A stretch of 64,000 nt of DNA from a virus: the IMG/VR virus record IMGVR_UViG_3300037245_002806, positions 1 through 64,000 of that record; one strand, written 5' to 3'. Below are positions 23,149-31,993 of the stretch, piece by piece. Both the position numbers and the translations under genes were made by a program. The notes below the pieces were generated by a model. It made no database searches, was not told where the DNA came from, and worked only from the letters and a program-made list of their open reading frames with translations. Numbering within the stretch: the first letter of the stretch is position 1; every line of letters starts with the position of its first letter.

Positions 23149-25008
23149 CTAATTCTCTGTTACCCACGCCGGCGCGTCGTCGTCCCCGTCTGACCACCCT
23201 TTTGCCTGGCGCCACGCCCCGCGCTTGCCCTTGTATTCCACTTGCTCGCCTTGGTAAAGCTCGCGGAAACGGTGTTGCGCGCCTTCGAGATACAAGATCG
23301 CGTCTTTCTGGCTCCCGAAACGGGTTTTCTCGATACGTACCAACGTATACGGGCTCAATAGCGGTTTTTCGTGGTCTTCTCGGTCGTAAAGCTCCGTGTC
23401 CTTCGGGCTCGTAACCTGCTGCCGGTGTAGGATGATCATATTATCGGCATCCGATAGCAGATCCACCGATTCCTTTACATCCCAGCGGTTCATTATCTTC
23501 CCAAGCTCGATTTTTCTAGGCTGTGCGATTGCGACCACCGTTATATTGTTTTCCATCGCCAGGTTTTTAAGCCCTATGGAAAGCTCCCCGATTATGTAGC
23601 GCGCTTTCTCGCCCCGGCCCAAAACATGCACATTATCGAAAAAAAGTATCTTCAAGTCGAAGCGGTGGATCGCTTCTTGCATTAAATCGAGCACCGCCGA
23701 CACGTCTTTAAACTTGGGAGCATACCCGAGGTAGAACGGTCTCTCGGCGTAGTCTTCGCCGAATCTCTCGATGACCCCGCCGTCGTTCGCCTTTAGCTGG
23801 TGGATGTCCTTTTGGTATCTGGCCATGATCACCTTGGCAACTAGCTCGTCGGCCCCCATTTCCAAGCAATAAAAAAGCGCCGGCTTGTTTTGCTCGGCCC
23901 AAAAGTCGCATATCTGCAACCCGAAAGTCGTTTTCCCGACGTTCTGTGGTGCCGAAAGCACGACCAACCCGTTAAACCTGGCCATCCGGTCGTTGACCAC
24001 CGCCCACGGCGTATGTGCCTCGATAGGCTCGCTACTACCGAAAAAGCCCGCCTTTAGATCCTCGATTAGGTCTGTAACGTGCTTGATCGTCGGGATCTCC
24101 GCCTTGGCGGAACCCTTGATCAACCCGTCCATCTTCGCCTTGGCTTGCTTGCCGTGTTTTACCAGAAATTCGTTTGCGTCTTTTACGTCATCCGGTAGCC
24201 GCACCACCTTGGCGATATCGATCCCGATTTTCTTGGATACCTTCTCCGCGGCCTCTCGCCCGGTTTTATCGGAATCGAAAAGCACGTAAACGGTTTCCAT
24301 CTTCCGCAATTGCTCCATGTGGCCAATGGGCATCGAATTCTCGCCCGTGGTACTCGCCACGACCGACCGATATCCCATGGTCATTAACGAGATTGCGTCC
24401 GTTTCGCCGCTCGCCAGGATTACCGATCGTAGCGGTTGCCCCTCTTTTTGGAAGTCGAGCACATCGCCGTTATACAAAACCGATTTGTACCCCTTTAGCC
24501 GGCGGAACCGGTGGAGACCTTCGCGTAGGTCTGGGGGAAAGATTCGGTATTTGATCCCTCGCCATTCCTTCCCAACTCGCCATGGGAACCCGATCCATCT
24601 GGCGCCCTTCCACTCTTCGAGAATAAGGGACATGCCTTTGATCACCGGCTCACCGAATCCCCGTTGCTGCAAGAGATATTCGCACACGTCGGCGTCGGCC
24701 AAAAGCCGTTTTACCCCGCCTTGGATCCTGCTGTTCTCGATGGGCTCGGGCTCGGGCTCTGGCTCCACCGGTGGCGCCGTATATGCCGGGCGAAGCGAAA
24801 GCATCCCAAGCTCTTGTTTTAGCTGGTAAAGGTTTCCCGCCTTGCCGCACGCCTTGCAGTCCCATAAACCCTCGGCGGCATTGCAATAAAAGTGGTCCTT
24901 TTTCTGGCAAAACGGGCACGCCCCGATATATTGCCCACCGCTCCGACGTACCTGGATCCCCGCTGCTTGCAGAACTGCGCCAGGATCTTCCTTCGGATAG
25001 TCGCTCAT
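23149..25008 (-). CDS. T7 gp4-type DNA primase-helicase
   Basis: 619 residues, one polypeptide for primer synthesis and replication-fork unwinding. The zinc-binding domain has C31, C34, C51, C54. The TOPRIM domain has the glutamate in ASGETDAIS (E202) and DSD (D245, D247). The C-terminal RecA-like DnaB-type helicase has Walker A in SAPQNVGKTT (352-361), E383 in CLEMG, Walker B ending in D458 (ILFFDN) and the sensor-like VVAIAQPRK. The Pro/Glu run at 80-90 is a linker. ATG overlaps the upstream stop (ATGA). The G39P-like and DUF1376-like genes upstream likely work with it. Confidence 0.95.
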   Translation of the reverse strand: MSDYPKEDPGAVLQAAGIQVRRSGGQYIGACPFCQKKDHFYCNAAEGLWDCKACGKAGNLYQLKQELGMLSLRPAYTAPPVEPEPEPEPIENSRIQGGVKRLLADADVCEYLLQQRGFGEPVIKGMSLILEEWKGARWIGFPWRVGKEWRGIKYRIFPPDLREGLHRFRRLKGYKSVLYNGDVLDFQKEGQPLRSVILASGETDAISLMTMGYRSVVASTTGENSMPIGHMEQLRKMETVYVLFDSDKTGREAAEKVSKKIGIDIAKVVRLPDDVKDANEFLVKHGKQAKAKMDGLIKGSAKAEIPTIKHVTDLIEDLKAGFFGSSEPIEAHTPWAVVNDRMARFNGLVVLSAPQNVGKTTFGLQICDFWAEQNKPALFYCLEMGADELVAKVIMARYQKDIHQLKANDGGVIERFGEDYAERPFYLGYAPKFKDVSAVLDLMQEAIHRFDLKILFFDNVHVLGRGEKARYIIGELSIGLKNLAMENNITVVAIAQPRKIELGKIMNRWDVKESVDLLSDADNMIILHRQQVTSPKDTELYDREDHEKPLLSPYTLVRIEKTRFGSQKDAILYLEGAQHRFRELYQGEQVEYKGKRGAWRQAKGWSDGDDDAPAWVTEN

Positions 25009-25235
25009 TCTGCAACCTCGTCGATTTCGAAACGCCCGTTTTCTTCGAGTAGCCACACATCTACGGTCGCCATGTACCGCTCTTTCACCCTACAAAGCCA
25101 CTTAACGTGGCCGGCGAGAAAAACGACCAACTTTGCCGTTATGATCGGGTGTCTCCATCCCGGCGCCGCTTCTACGCAAAACCGCTTTTTGTGGGCGGCG
25201 CACTCCACCCAAAGCTTAATCCGCATGTTCCGCAT
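25005..25235 (-). CDS. Hypothetical protein
   Basis: 76 residues; ATG preceded by GAGAGGGGGG. Beta-rich with an internal hydrophobic stretch (HPIITAKLVVFLAGHV). Between helicase loader and primase-helicase genes. Function unknown. Confidence 0.65.
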   Translation of the reverse strand: MRNMRIKLWVECAAHKKRFCVEAAPGWRHPIITAKLVVFLAGHVKWLCRVKERYMATVDVWLLEENGRFEIDEVAE

Positions 25236-25250
25236 GGTCCCCCCTCTCTC

Positions 25251-25859
25251 TCATATACCGCTCTCCCCGTCGCCGTACCCCTCGTCGCCCCGGTCCCCCC
25301 TCTCTATCACCGCCCCTTCGTTCGACTCCAGAAACCACACCCGCATGGAGTTAAATAGCGCCATTCGCATCGGGGTGTTGGTAATTGGTACCCCTTTCTT
25401 TAGCTCCACGGTGCTTATTTGCAAGGTGTGCTTGTATTTGCCCTCGTGCCGTTCGTCTTCGCCGAGCCACTCCCACGTATCCCGAAACGGCGAGTCAATG
25501 TGCATCCGAACCCTTACAAACCATTTCCCCTCTTGGATCTTCTTTTCCAGAAACGCCCCTAGCAGTTTATCCCGCTTGGCCTCGTGCTCGATTTGACTCT
25601 CCATCGCCGCGTCGAAAGCGCCGTCCGCTGTGGTTTTGGGATCTACCCACCGGGCAAGCTGCGGCGCCGATGGGAAAAACTTCGATCCGGATTCTTTTAC
25701 GAACCTCCGGATCCCGGCCAAAAGGTCTTCGAAGTCGTGGTCCGCCAAAACGTCGTAATAAACCTGGTAGTTTAGTTCGGTAAACTCCGGGCAGTCGGGA
25801 AACGCCGCTATTAGATACGCCAGCGCCTTATTTATCTGGCTGTTTAGTAGTTTTGCCAT
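25251..25859 (-). CDS. Helicase-loader-like protein (G39P-type N-terminus)
   Basis: 202 residues. The N-terminal 75 residues (AYLIAAFPDCPEF, YYDVLADHDFEDLLAGIRRF, FFPSAPQLARWV) resemble the loader/inhibitor domain of phage SPP1 G39P, which delivers the replicative helicase. The C-terminal region is charged. ATG follows AGGAGG by ten bases and overlaps the DUF1376-like gene by 32 bases. Its place between replication protein and primase-helicase supports the call. Confidence 0.6.
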   Translation of the reverse strand: MAKLLNSQINKALAYLIAAFPDCPEFTELNYQVYYDVLADHDFEDLLAGIRRFVKESGSKFFPSAPQLARWVDPKTTADGAFDAAMESQIEHEAKRDKLLGAFLEKKIQEGKWFVRVRMHIDSPFRDTWEWLGEDERHEGKYKHTLQISTVELKKGVPITNTPMRMALFNSMRVWFLESNEGAVIERGDRGDEGYGDGESGI

Positions 25860-26841
25860 CTTCCAATAACCTCCTTTTCTGCGCTTCCTCGGCTTCGAAT
25901 CGTTTTTGCCGCTCTTCCGCGGCCTTTAGATTTCTGCTGCTCGTGTTATACCGCCCCTTGGCGCCCGTCGTACTCCCCCGGATTCGATCGAGTCGGTCCA
26001 CTTTGGCTTGCTCGCTGTTTAGCCAATTGGTAAAAAACTTGATCGCGCTCTTTTTCCGCCGGCTCCTGGTTTGCGATACGTTCCAATTGCCGGCCCTGGC
26101 TTGCTCGGTGTCGATGTTCAGCTTGGGATAGCTCTTTGCCATGGCATCGGCAAAGTCTGTGGCCATTTCGATCTCTCCGGCAGAATTGAACCAGATCCCC
26201 TTGGATCGATCTGGCGGGGCGGTGCTCGCACCGTCCACCTTCCCCCCCACTCCCCCCCTTTCTACAAAGATCTGATCTTGAATATAATTATTTTCTTTAC
26301 TTGAGGGATCTAAATCTAAATCTATATCTATATCGCTACCCGTTTGCTGGCTTTCGTCGATAGCTTTTGCTGCGTTTTGCTGCGTTTCGTCGATAGCTTT
26401 TGGTGTAGCTTTTGCTGTGGCTTTTGGTGTAGCTTTTGCTACTTCCGGTGGGATTCCTTCCCGGTCTTCGAGTAGCTTTTGCTGCGCCTTTTGCCGCTTC
26501 TTTGCTGTAGCTTTTCCTCCCAGAGCGCCCAACGTTTGCCGCTGCTCAATCATCTTCGCATACTGGCGCCGGCTGTCTTCCTGCACTGGGTGGGTTTGCC
26601 GGCCCGCGCCTTTGGGCTCGAATTTCCCCTTGATCAACTCGACCAACTCGGCAAAGTCTTCGTCGTTTTCGACCTTTAGGAGCTTTCTTACGTGGTCCCA
26701 CTTCGAGGGGATAGATCCTTCCGTCCAGTCGTGGGATAAAATCTTTAGATACATGCCTATCTGGCGGTAATTAAGCAACTGTACCGCCTCGTCTCGCCAG
26801 AATTTATCGGGATAAAATCGAAACCACGGTGGGCTTTTCAT
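25828..26841 (-). CDS. DUF1376-like replication protein
   Basis: 337 residues. N-terminal winged-helix-like DUF1376 signature: WFRFYPDKFWRDEAVQLLNY then IGMYLKILSHDWTEGSIP. The middle is low complexity: KATPKATAKATPKAIDE repeats, then SDIDIDLDLD, a tract typical of phage replication-initiation proteins. A basic helical C-terminus follows. DUF1376 and related proteins act at the origin or recruit the helicase. ATG at 26841 with GAGAGAGG eight bases upstream. Confidence 0.75.
   Translation of the reverse strand: MKSPPWFRFYPDKFWRDEAVQLLNYRQIGMYLKILSHDWTEGSIPSKWDHVRKLLKVENDEDFAELVELIKGKFEPKGAGRQTHPVQEDSRRQYAKMIEQRQTLGALGGKATAKKRQKAQQKLLEDREGIPPEVAKATPKATAKATPKAIDETQQNAAKAIDESQQTGSDIDIDLDLDPSSKENNYIQDQIFVERGGVGGKVDGASTAPPDRSKGIWFNSAGEIEMATDFADAMAKSYPKLNIDTEQARAGNWNVSQTRSRRKKSAIKFFTNWLNSEQAKVDRLDRIRGSTTGAKGRYNTSSRNLKAAEERQKRFEAEEAQKRRLLEDGKTTKQPDK
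26345..26440 (-). repeat. AGCAAAAGCTACA-type repeat inside replication gene
   Basis: Imperfect 12-base units on the minus strand encode KATPKATAKATPKA. Very similar units fill the gap at 12543-12612, 14 kb away. Confidence 0.55.
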
Positions 26842-26920
26842 CAAGTGCACCTCTCTCCCATGCCTAACCGTCCTCGGGTCTTACGCTTCCCGAAAGGGTA
26901 GCGCCTCTTGTAACCTGCTG

Positions 26921-27427
26921 TCAATAAATATTTTGCAAGCGCCGGTCGAAAAGCACCGCAATGCTACCGAACTTCGGGGATCCCAATGACTTACCCGTTT
27001 TGGGGTCCACGTGTTTTATTCTCCGGGCAAGAAACGTCCCGCGGCATCCTGGGATCCAGATATTCCTTTCTCGATCGAATATCTGGCCGAACCATATTGT
27101 GCTCGTGTCTGATGGTAAAAGCGCCACGATAACTAACCCGTTGTTTCGGCTCTCTTCCCAGAATTTTCGGATCCACTTCGCCAGCGGCCCCCCGGCTTGG
27201 CTATACGGCGGGTTAACCCAAACTGCCGCGCCGGCGGGCGCATACTCCCGCCACGCCACCTTTAAAGCATCGATCTCTTTGGTAAGGAACGGCGATACGA
27301 TAGCGTTTTCCTTGCTCGCAGCGGCGTCCAACCGGAAGCGCAAGAGATCATGCCACGGCTTCCAAATTTGCTCTGGTGTGCTCCACTCGTCTCCGCACGA
27401 ATTATCCACTTTTTCCGCTTCGCTCAC
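26921..27427 (-). CDS. DNA N6-adenine methyltransferase (phage Dam family)
   Basis: 168 residues from GTG overlapping the upstream TGA, with GGAG ahead. Family marks: DEWSTPEQIWKPW at 13-25, LDAAASKENAIV, the catalytic NPPY (72-75) and a C-terminal KFGSIAVLFD. This family transfers methyl groups to adenine N6, often to protect phage DNA. It sits in the replication block. Confidence 0.85.
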   Translation of the reverse strand: MSEAEKVDNSCGDEWSTPEQIWKPWHDLLRFRLDAAASKENAIVSPFLTKEIDALKVAWREYAPAGAAVWVNPPYSQAGGPLAKWIRKFWEESRNNGLVIVALLPSDTSTIWFGQIFDRERNIWIPGCRGTFLARRIKHVDPKTGKSLGSPKFGSIAVLFDRRLQNIY

Positions 27428-27612
27428 GATGTTTTCTCCGCGCACCGGAATTCGAGCACCTTTGTATCCCACCCGCGCCGCTCGGCCTCTTTGTTGCCCT
27501 CCGTCCGGGCTCGCACGGAATTTTCGGCCTTTACGACCACGTGGGCTGGAAGCCCCGCGATCCCCAAGATCCCGAACGTAACGCAATATTCATCCAGCTT
27601 TTTCTTTCCCAT
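27424..27612 (-). CDS. Small hypothetical protein
   Basis: 62 residues; ATG preceded by GGAGGAG and overlapping the previous gene by 23 bases. Beta/helix mixture (YCVTFGILGIAGLPAHVVVK). Function unknown. Confidence 0.6.
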   Translation of the reverse strand: MGKKKLDEYCVTFGILGIAGLPAHVVVKAENSVRARTEGNKEAERRGWDTKVLEFRCAEKTS

Positions 27613-27883
27613 GCCGTAACTCCTCCTCTGTGCAATTTAAGATCCCTTTGGCGGGCTCTCGTAGCATTGCCTCGACCTCTTTTTCCGCCAGCGCCCGCAC
27701 AAAGTCGGCAATTTCGTCGCCGAGCGCCTTGGCGATTCTTTCTCGCTGCTCGCCCTCGGCCCCGACGATCCCTTGGTAAACGGTATCGTTTAACGCCATC
27801 GCAATTAAGATCCCGCCGTCGATCCTCCGAATCTCAATCTGCTTTGGGGGCAACGGCCCCTCCCGAGGCAGGAAATGTGCCAT
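27590..27883 (-). CDS. Hypothetical helical protein
   Basis: 97 residues; ERIAKALGDEIADFVRALAE is strongly helical. Starts three bases after the previous stop. Function unknown. Confidence 0.6.
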   Translation of the reverse strand: MAHFLPREGPLPPKQIEIRRIDGGILIAMALNDTVYQGIVGAEGEQRERIAKALGDEIADFVRALAEKEVEAMLREPAKGILNCTEEELRHGKEKAG

Positions 27884-27886
27884 TTT

Positions 27887-28099
27887 CTATCCTTCCGGCA
27901 AAATTATGTGTAGATCTTCCGATTGGTTGCGGTGCACCTTGATCGCCATCTCTGCACCACCGCCGACGATAAAGGGCTTGTCTTGATCGTCGGGATCTTG
28001 GGTGGTAGGCCATTCCACGTAAACCTCCACCCAATGCCCCATGGAACAACTCTCGACCACGATTTCCTCTTTCTTTATGCGGATTACCGCTGCTCTCAC
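27887..28099 (-). CDS. Small hypothetical protein
   Basis: 70 residues from GTG overlapping the recT stop (GTGA). Beta-rich (VESCSMGHWVEVYVEWP). Function unknown. Confidence 0.6.
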   Translation of the reverse strand: MRAAVIRIKKEEIVVESCSMGHWVEVYVEWPTTQDPDDQDKPFIVGGGAEMAIKVHRNQSEDLHIILPEG

Positions 28100-29427
28100 G
28101 CCGGCCCCCCCATAAACTTCTCCCACGCTTCCGCGGGGTCTGGCTCGTCGGCGTCGTCTTTTAGCGCCTTGTCGATCGTCGGCTCCGGCTCGGGGTCGCT
28201 CGGCCCGTTACCCTTTTCCGGCTCGCTTTCTATATCATCTCCCCCCTTGGCGGGCTCGGGTGTTTCGGGTGTTGGCTCGGTTGCCGCGGGCTCTTCGAAT
28301 GGCCCCGCCTCCGCCGGCTTGGTGGGCTCGTCCTCGTCCTTGCCTTTGTTTTTCGATCCCTTTGGCCGGCCCCGCTTCTTCGGCTCGGCCTTCGGCTCCT
28401 CTGTTTTTTTGATTTCCTCCTGGATCGCGTCCTGCACCTTTTCGCCGGTGCTTTTGTTCTCTGTGCCCGCCTGCTCGGGCTCGGGCTTCTTCTCCGACGT
28501 TTTGTCGGCTTCCGCCTTCTTCTGTGCGATAAAGGTATCGAGCGCCGTTCCTGCGGCCTCTGAGCCCTTAATGCCCGCCGGCACCGCCACGGTATCCTTG
28601 CCCGCTTCGAGTAGCTTTTGTGCCACCGCGATCAACTGTTTGTCCATGTTGGCCGCTAGTATCTGGTCTACCCCGGCGTCTACCTTCTCGTCCAGAGAAA
28701 CCGCGCCGGCCAGAGTATCGTCTAACGCCGGGCTCAACTTTAGCACCTGGCGCAACGGGGTTTTCTTCTCCATCCACGACCGGACGAGATCGCTTTTCGA
28801 CCGCCACGGGGAAAATTGGCTTTCGGACCCGTCGGAAAGATGATCCCGGATCTCTTGGATCTGCCATCCCATAACGTAGTCGAAATCCGACTCCCCGCCT
28901 TTGTACCGTAGGATCGCGTAAGCCAATTTCAACTTGCGATCCTTTTTGGCTTGCTCGTCGAGGTTGGGCACGTGTACCAACTTTTCGTCGAGACCCTTTA
29001 CAATCTCGATACCGTCCCCCTCGTAAACCCGCTCGGCGGAAACCGACTTGCCTGGCTCTGCAATCGGCGAGCGTCGGAACAGGTTTACCCAACCGCGATA
29101 CCCGAGCATAAAATTGCATCGGAGCATCCCAAGATCTTTATCGTACCTTGGGACGAGGTATACATGCCCCCGCAAGTCGTCCGGGTAAAGGCTGTACTCT
29201 GCACACGTTTTAAACGCCGCAACTATGCTCATGGTCTCGCACATTACCAACTTTGGATTGCGCGAAAACACCTGCAACGCCATTTGGCCGAACCGATCCA
29301 CGTTGAGATCGATGGTTTTGGCCCACGTCTTGCGGATAACCGGTAGAAAGCTCGGTAAAAAGCTCTCTTCGAACCGATCGAGCCGGCCCATTAATGCAAC
29401 ATCTGTGCCATGCTTAACGTTTCCCAT
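28096..29427 (-). CDS. recT: RecT-family single-strand annealing protein with AT-hook tail
   Basis: 443 residues. Residues 1-270 carry the RecT fold (SIVAAFKTCAEYSLYPDDL, CNFMLGYRGWVNLFRRS, GWQIQEIRDHLSDGSESQ). It pairs complementary single strands exposed by the YqaJ exonuclease encoded just upstream. Residues 300-443 are acidic and low complexity, with an AT-hook-like RGRPKGSKN at 352-360 and an in-frame GATATAGA element (GGDDIES, 395-401). The long tail is unusual for RecT. ATG preceded by GAAGGGGG. Confidence 0.9.
   Translation of the reverse strand: MGNVKHGTDVALMGRLDRFEESFLPSFLPVIRKTWAKTIDLNVDRFGQMALQVFSRNPKLVMCETMSIVAAFKTCAEYSLYPDDLRGHVYLVPRYDKDLGMLRCNFMLGYRGWVNLFRRSPIAEPGKSVSAERVYEGDGIEIVKGLDEKLVHVPNLDEQAKKDRKLKLAYAILRYKGGESDFDYVMGWQIQEIRDHLSDGSESQFSPWRSKSDLVRSWMEKKTPLRQVLKLSPALDDTLAGAVSLDEKVDAGVDQILAANMDKQLIAVAQKLLEAGKDTVAVPAGIKGSEAAGTALDTFIAQKKAEADKTSEKKPEPEQAGTENKSTGEKVQDAIQEEIKKTEEPKAEPKKRGRPKGSKNKGKDEDEPTKPAEAGPFEEPAATEPTPETPEPAKGGDDIESEPEKGNGPSDPEPEPTIDKALKDDADEPDPAEAWEKFMGGPA
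28229..28246 (-). repeat. GATATAGA dispersed element, copy 5
   Basis: Minus strand GGGGGAGATGATATAGA region within the recT tail, read as GDDIES. Confidence 0.75.
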
Positions 29428-29428
29428 T

Positions 29429-30676
29429 TTAAGCCCCCTTCTTTTTTTTCTCGACCACCTTCCGGAAAACTCTTGGCGGATCCTTCGGTGGCTTTTTGTA
29501 TTCTGCCTTCATCGCCGTTAGCTGTTTGCGCTCTTCCTCTGTTCGGTTGCCTTTAACCGTCCACTTTGGATCGGATTTCTTCTGGGTTCGCCAGGTAAAG
29601 TTCATCCCCCCGCCGTAGGTAAAAGCGGCCTCGGCGGTTTCCATTTCCAATTTTACCCGGTTTTTAAGCCCTTCCAACTCTTTTCCCGCCTCGACCTCTG
29701 CACTGGTAACGAGCATATACCTGGTCTCCAGCGCCTTCGAAAGCTCTTCGGTAAGCTCGACCGATTTTACCTCGCTCTTGGGATGCCGGCGGGCAAGGTC
29801 TTCCCCGGTCTTTTTGTGGTCGTCCGGTGGAGGTGGTACCCCGTCGAAGCACCCTTGCCAGAATTTCCGCTCCTCGTCAAAAATATACTGGATCGCCTCG
29901 TCGTCTCTGGGTAGGTCCACCCAATAGAATTTCCGCCCCATAAGTACGGCAATCGAGCCCCACTGGAACCCGGTAACGCCTAACTGGTGCTGGAATTGGA
30001 TTATCACCGGAAGCGGTGGATCGCCGTTCTCGTCGAAAAACTCCGCCCACATCTCGGTTGTCTTCATCTCCAGAGCGCCCGGCCCCTCGGGGATAACCCC
30101 GCCAGGTAGCAGGCAATCTATCTCGCTCGCTCCGGTGGTGACCCCTGGATCTTCGATCTCCATGTCGATGGCCGCTACCCACCATTGGTGATCCTGGTTG
30201 ACCCTCGTATCCCACCGTCCGCTTGGCTTGTACTCGGCCCGGTCGATTAGCCGGCGCTTGGTCCGGCGCATGTAAAGCTCGGCCACCACGGGCTCAAGTA
30301 AACTCCCCGTCTCTGCTAGCTCCAAGTATGTGGCCGGCGGTTTTGCAACCTCGCCCCGAATCTCGTGGTAAAGGCCGATGGGGCTTTTGTAGGGGCTCAC
30401 GCCTAGAATGATCGGCGCGTCGTAGCTCCCGATCCCCTGCTTCTTTCTTTTAAACGGCCCGATGTTAACGCCCCAGTCCCACCGCAATTCCGGCCCGGTG
30501 TATTTGGCTTTGGTAACGTTGGCCGTCTGCATCGGGTGGCGCTTCTCAAGAGACGCCAGGTAGATCTCTAAAAACTTTTCGTCGGTGGTCCCGAGCAACG
30601 CCGCGGCGCTCTGTAAGGTGTTGCGCTCGCTCTCGGAAAAATTTGCAATCTCTAGCTTTTTTGTGGTATTCTCCAT
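29429..30676 (-). CDS. YqaJ-like recombination exonuclease
   Basis: 415 residues from MENTTKK, with AAGAAGTGAAG upstream. Motifs of the lambda-exonuclease/YqaJ fold: IGSYDAPIILGVSPYKSP near 85, TGSLLEPVVAELY, SEIDCLLPGG with the conserved D, ALEMKTT (ExK) and IIQFQHQLGVTGF. It degrades one strand of dsDNA ends to feed RecT. Lysine-rich C-terminus. A longer frame upstream lacks a ribosome site. Confidence 0.9.
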   Translation of the reverse strand: MENTTKKLEIANFSESERNTLQSAAALLGTTDEKFLEIYLASLEKRHPMQTANVTKAKYTGPELRWDWGVNIGPFKRKKQGIGSYDAPIILGVSPYKSPIGLYHEIRGEVAKPPATYLELAETGSLLEPVVAELYMRRTKRRLIDRAEYKPSGRWDTRVNQDHQWWVAAIDMEIEDPGVTTGASEIDCLLPGGVIPEGPGALEMKTTEMWAEFFDENGDPPLPVIIQFQHQLGVTGFQWGSIAVLMGRKFYWVDLPRDDEAIQYIFDEERKFWQGCFDGVPPPPDDHKKTGEDLARRHPKSEVKSVELTEELSKALETRYMLVTSAEVEAGKELEGLKNRVKLEMETAEAAFTYGGGMNFTWRTQKKSDPKWTVKGNRTEEERKQLTAMKAEYKKPPKDPPRVFRKVVEKKKKGA

Positions 30677-30796
30677 TTGCTTCACTTCTTTCTCATGCCG
30701 AAAGAGAAGGCGAGCGGGTCTTGGGGCTGGTCCACTTAACCGTTGGGCCGGCCCCAATTTTTTTTGCCCGGCGCGCTCTCTATATCACCCCCCGCC
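30677..30796 (-). other. Intergenic spacer with GATATAGA element (copy 6)
   Basis: No gene. Positions 30779-30796 are GGGCGGGGGGTGATATAGA-like on the minus strand, starting right after the upstream TAG. The rest is a GC-rich stretch with an A-run (minus strand) and the ribosome site of the exonuclease gene. Confidence 0.6.
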
Positions 30797-31045
30797 CTAG
30801 CCTGCGGGGTCGGTTGTTACGGCTTGGTTTGGTGCTACGTACCCCTCGACCGGGGCGAGCTTTCCGGCGTGTACTTGCATCTGTACCCACTCTCGCAAGA
30901 TGTATCGGATCAACTCTTTCATCGGTCGATCCTCCACCTTGGCCGCCTGCCTTAACATGTCGTATTCGCCTTGCTCTACTTCGCTGTAGACTTTTTTCGG
31001 CGAAAACATGCTATTAGCACGGGGCATTGTCATTGCTTTGCCCAT
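30797..31045 (-). CDS. Putative small DNA-binding protein
   Basis: 82 residues; ATG preceded by AGGAGG. KVYSEVEQGEYDMLRQAAKV then MKELIRYILREWVQ suggests a ribbon-helix-helix-like arrangement. First gene before exonuclease/recT; may regulate them. Function inferred only from pattern. Confidence 0.5.
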   Translation of the reverse strand: MGKAMTMPRANSMFSPKKVYSEVEQGEYDMLRQAAKVEDRPMKELIRYILREWVQMQVHAGKLAPVEGYVAPNQAVTTDPAG

Positions 31046-31060
31046 ATCTAAGATCCTCCT

Positions 31061-31372
31061 TTATTCGTCCAGTGTAGCATAAAATGGGTCTTTTGTGTCG
31101 GTAAAATAGTCCTTTCTTGCCCGCGCCCTTTCCTGTAAAAGCCGTTGCTCGGCGAGCGCCATTGACCTTTTTACCCCTTCGAGTCGGCCCCGTAGGGAAA
31201 CCACCTGGCCGTCAAGTAGGCTTTGCAACGCCGTAGCCTTGGCCTCGGCTTCCCACCACTTCGATGTTGCCCCGATCGCGATCCCGATAATTACCAGAAA
31301 CGCCACCAAAAGCGGGCGGACGTCCACCCGCCACCCGGATTCGTGCCAGATCTTGATCCTTAATCCTCCCAT
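31061..31372 (-). CDS. Single-span membrane protein with coiled coil
   Basis: 103 residues; PLLVAFLVIIGIAIGATSKWW is the membrane segment, followed by a coiled coil (LDGQVVSLRGRLEGVKRS). ATG preceded by GGGGG. Spanin- or regulator-like shape, but far from the lysis genes. Function unknown. Confidence 0.6.
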   Translation of the reverse strand: MGGLRIKIWHESGWRVDVRPLLVAFLVIIGIAIGATSKWWEAEAKATALQSLLDGQVVSLRGRLEGVKRSMALAEQRLLQERARARKDYFTDTKDPFYATLDE

Positions 31373-31557
31373 ATTAACCCCCACTTTTTGCAAAACCGCT
31401 TGGCCCCCTTCGAGTCGGTGTCTCGGTCGAACCCCCGCGGAAACCTGCACCGGTGACCCACATAGTAGTAATCCACCGTCCACGATATCCGGTACCAGTT
31501 TAGCCCCATCTTTCGGCAGCGGTGGTCGGTGGAGCCACTTGGCCGATGCCGTCCCAT
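31360..31557 (-). CDS. Small basic hypothetical protein
   Basis: 65 residues; ATG overlaps the upstream TAA (TAATG). Basic and aromatic (MGLNWYRISWTVDYYYVGHR; an inner ATG is an alternative start). It overlaps the next gene by 13 bases. Function unknown. Confidence 0.55.
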   Translation of the reverse strand: MGRHRPSGSTDHRCRKMGLNWYRISWTVDYYYVGHRCRFPRGFDRDTDSKGAKRFCKKWGLIWED

Positions 31558-31976
31558 TACGCCGGCACCAACGCCGCCTGGTTTTGGAGGTAGGCGCCAT
31601 TCTGGGTCAACTGTGCCATGGCCCCGAGCGGAGTACCGCCCACGCCGTATTTGATCTGCGGTGGCGCCAACCTGGGCAACCGTCGAAACGTTGCCATCCA
31701 CCGGGTATCGTCACGCCCTCCCATCTTCTCGACCGAGATCCCGCACCGCACCGCGAATGCAACCAACCCTTCCTCGGTCATCTGCCAACGGGCTTGCATC
31801 CTTCGGATCTGGGAATCGTCGGCCCCCAACGCCGTGGCCTCGATGGCAATCCGCCACAAAGCCCCCATGGTGGTGGCGTCTTCGTCGAAAGCCCACGCCT
31901 TGATCGCGTCGGCTGGCACCGACCGTTGTGTAAACAAAAACCGCTTTCTCTGGTCGATAAAGTAAAAGCCTTTCAT
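31557..31976 (-). CDS. Hypothetical protein
   Basis: 139 residues; ATG preceded by AAAGGGGG. Helical (WAFDEDATTMGALWRIAIEA). Function unknown. Confidence 0.65.
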   Translation of the reverse strand: MKGFYFIDQRKRFLFTQRSVPADAIKAWAFDEDATTMGALWRIAIEATALGADDSQIRRMQARWQMTEEGLVAFAVRCGISVEKMGGRDDTRWMATFRRLPRLAPPQIKYGVGGTPLGAMAQLTQNGAYLQNQAALVPA

Positions 31977-31993
31977 CTCGGCCCCCTTTCCTT

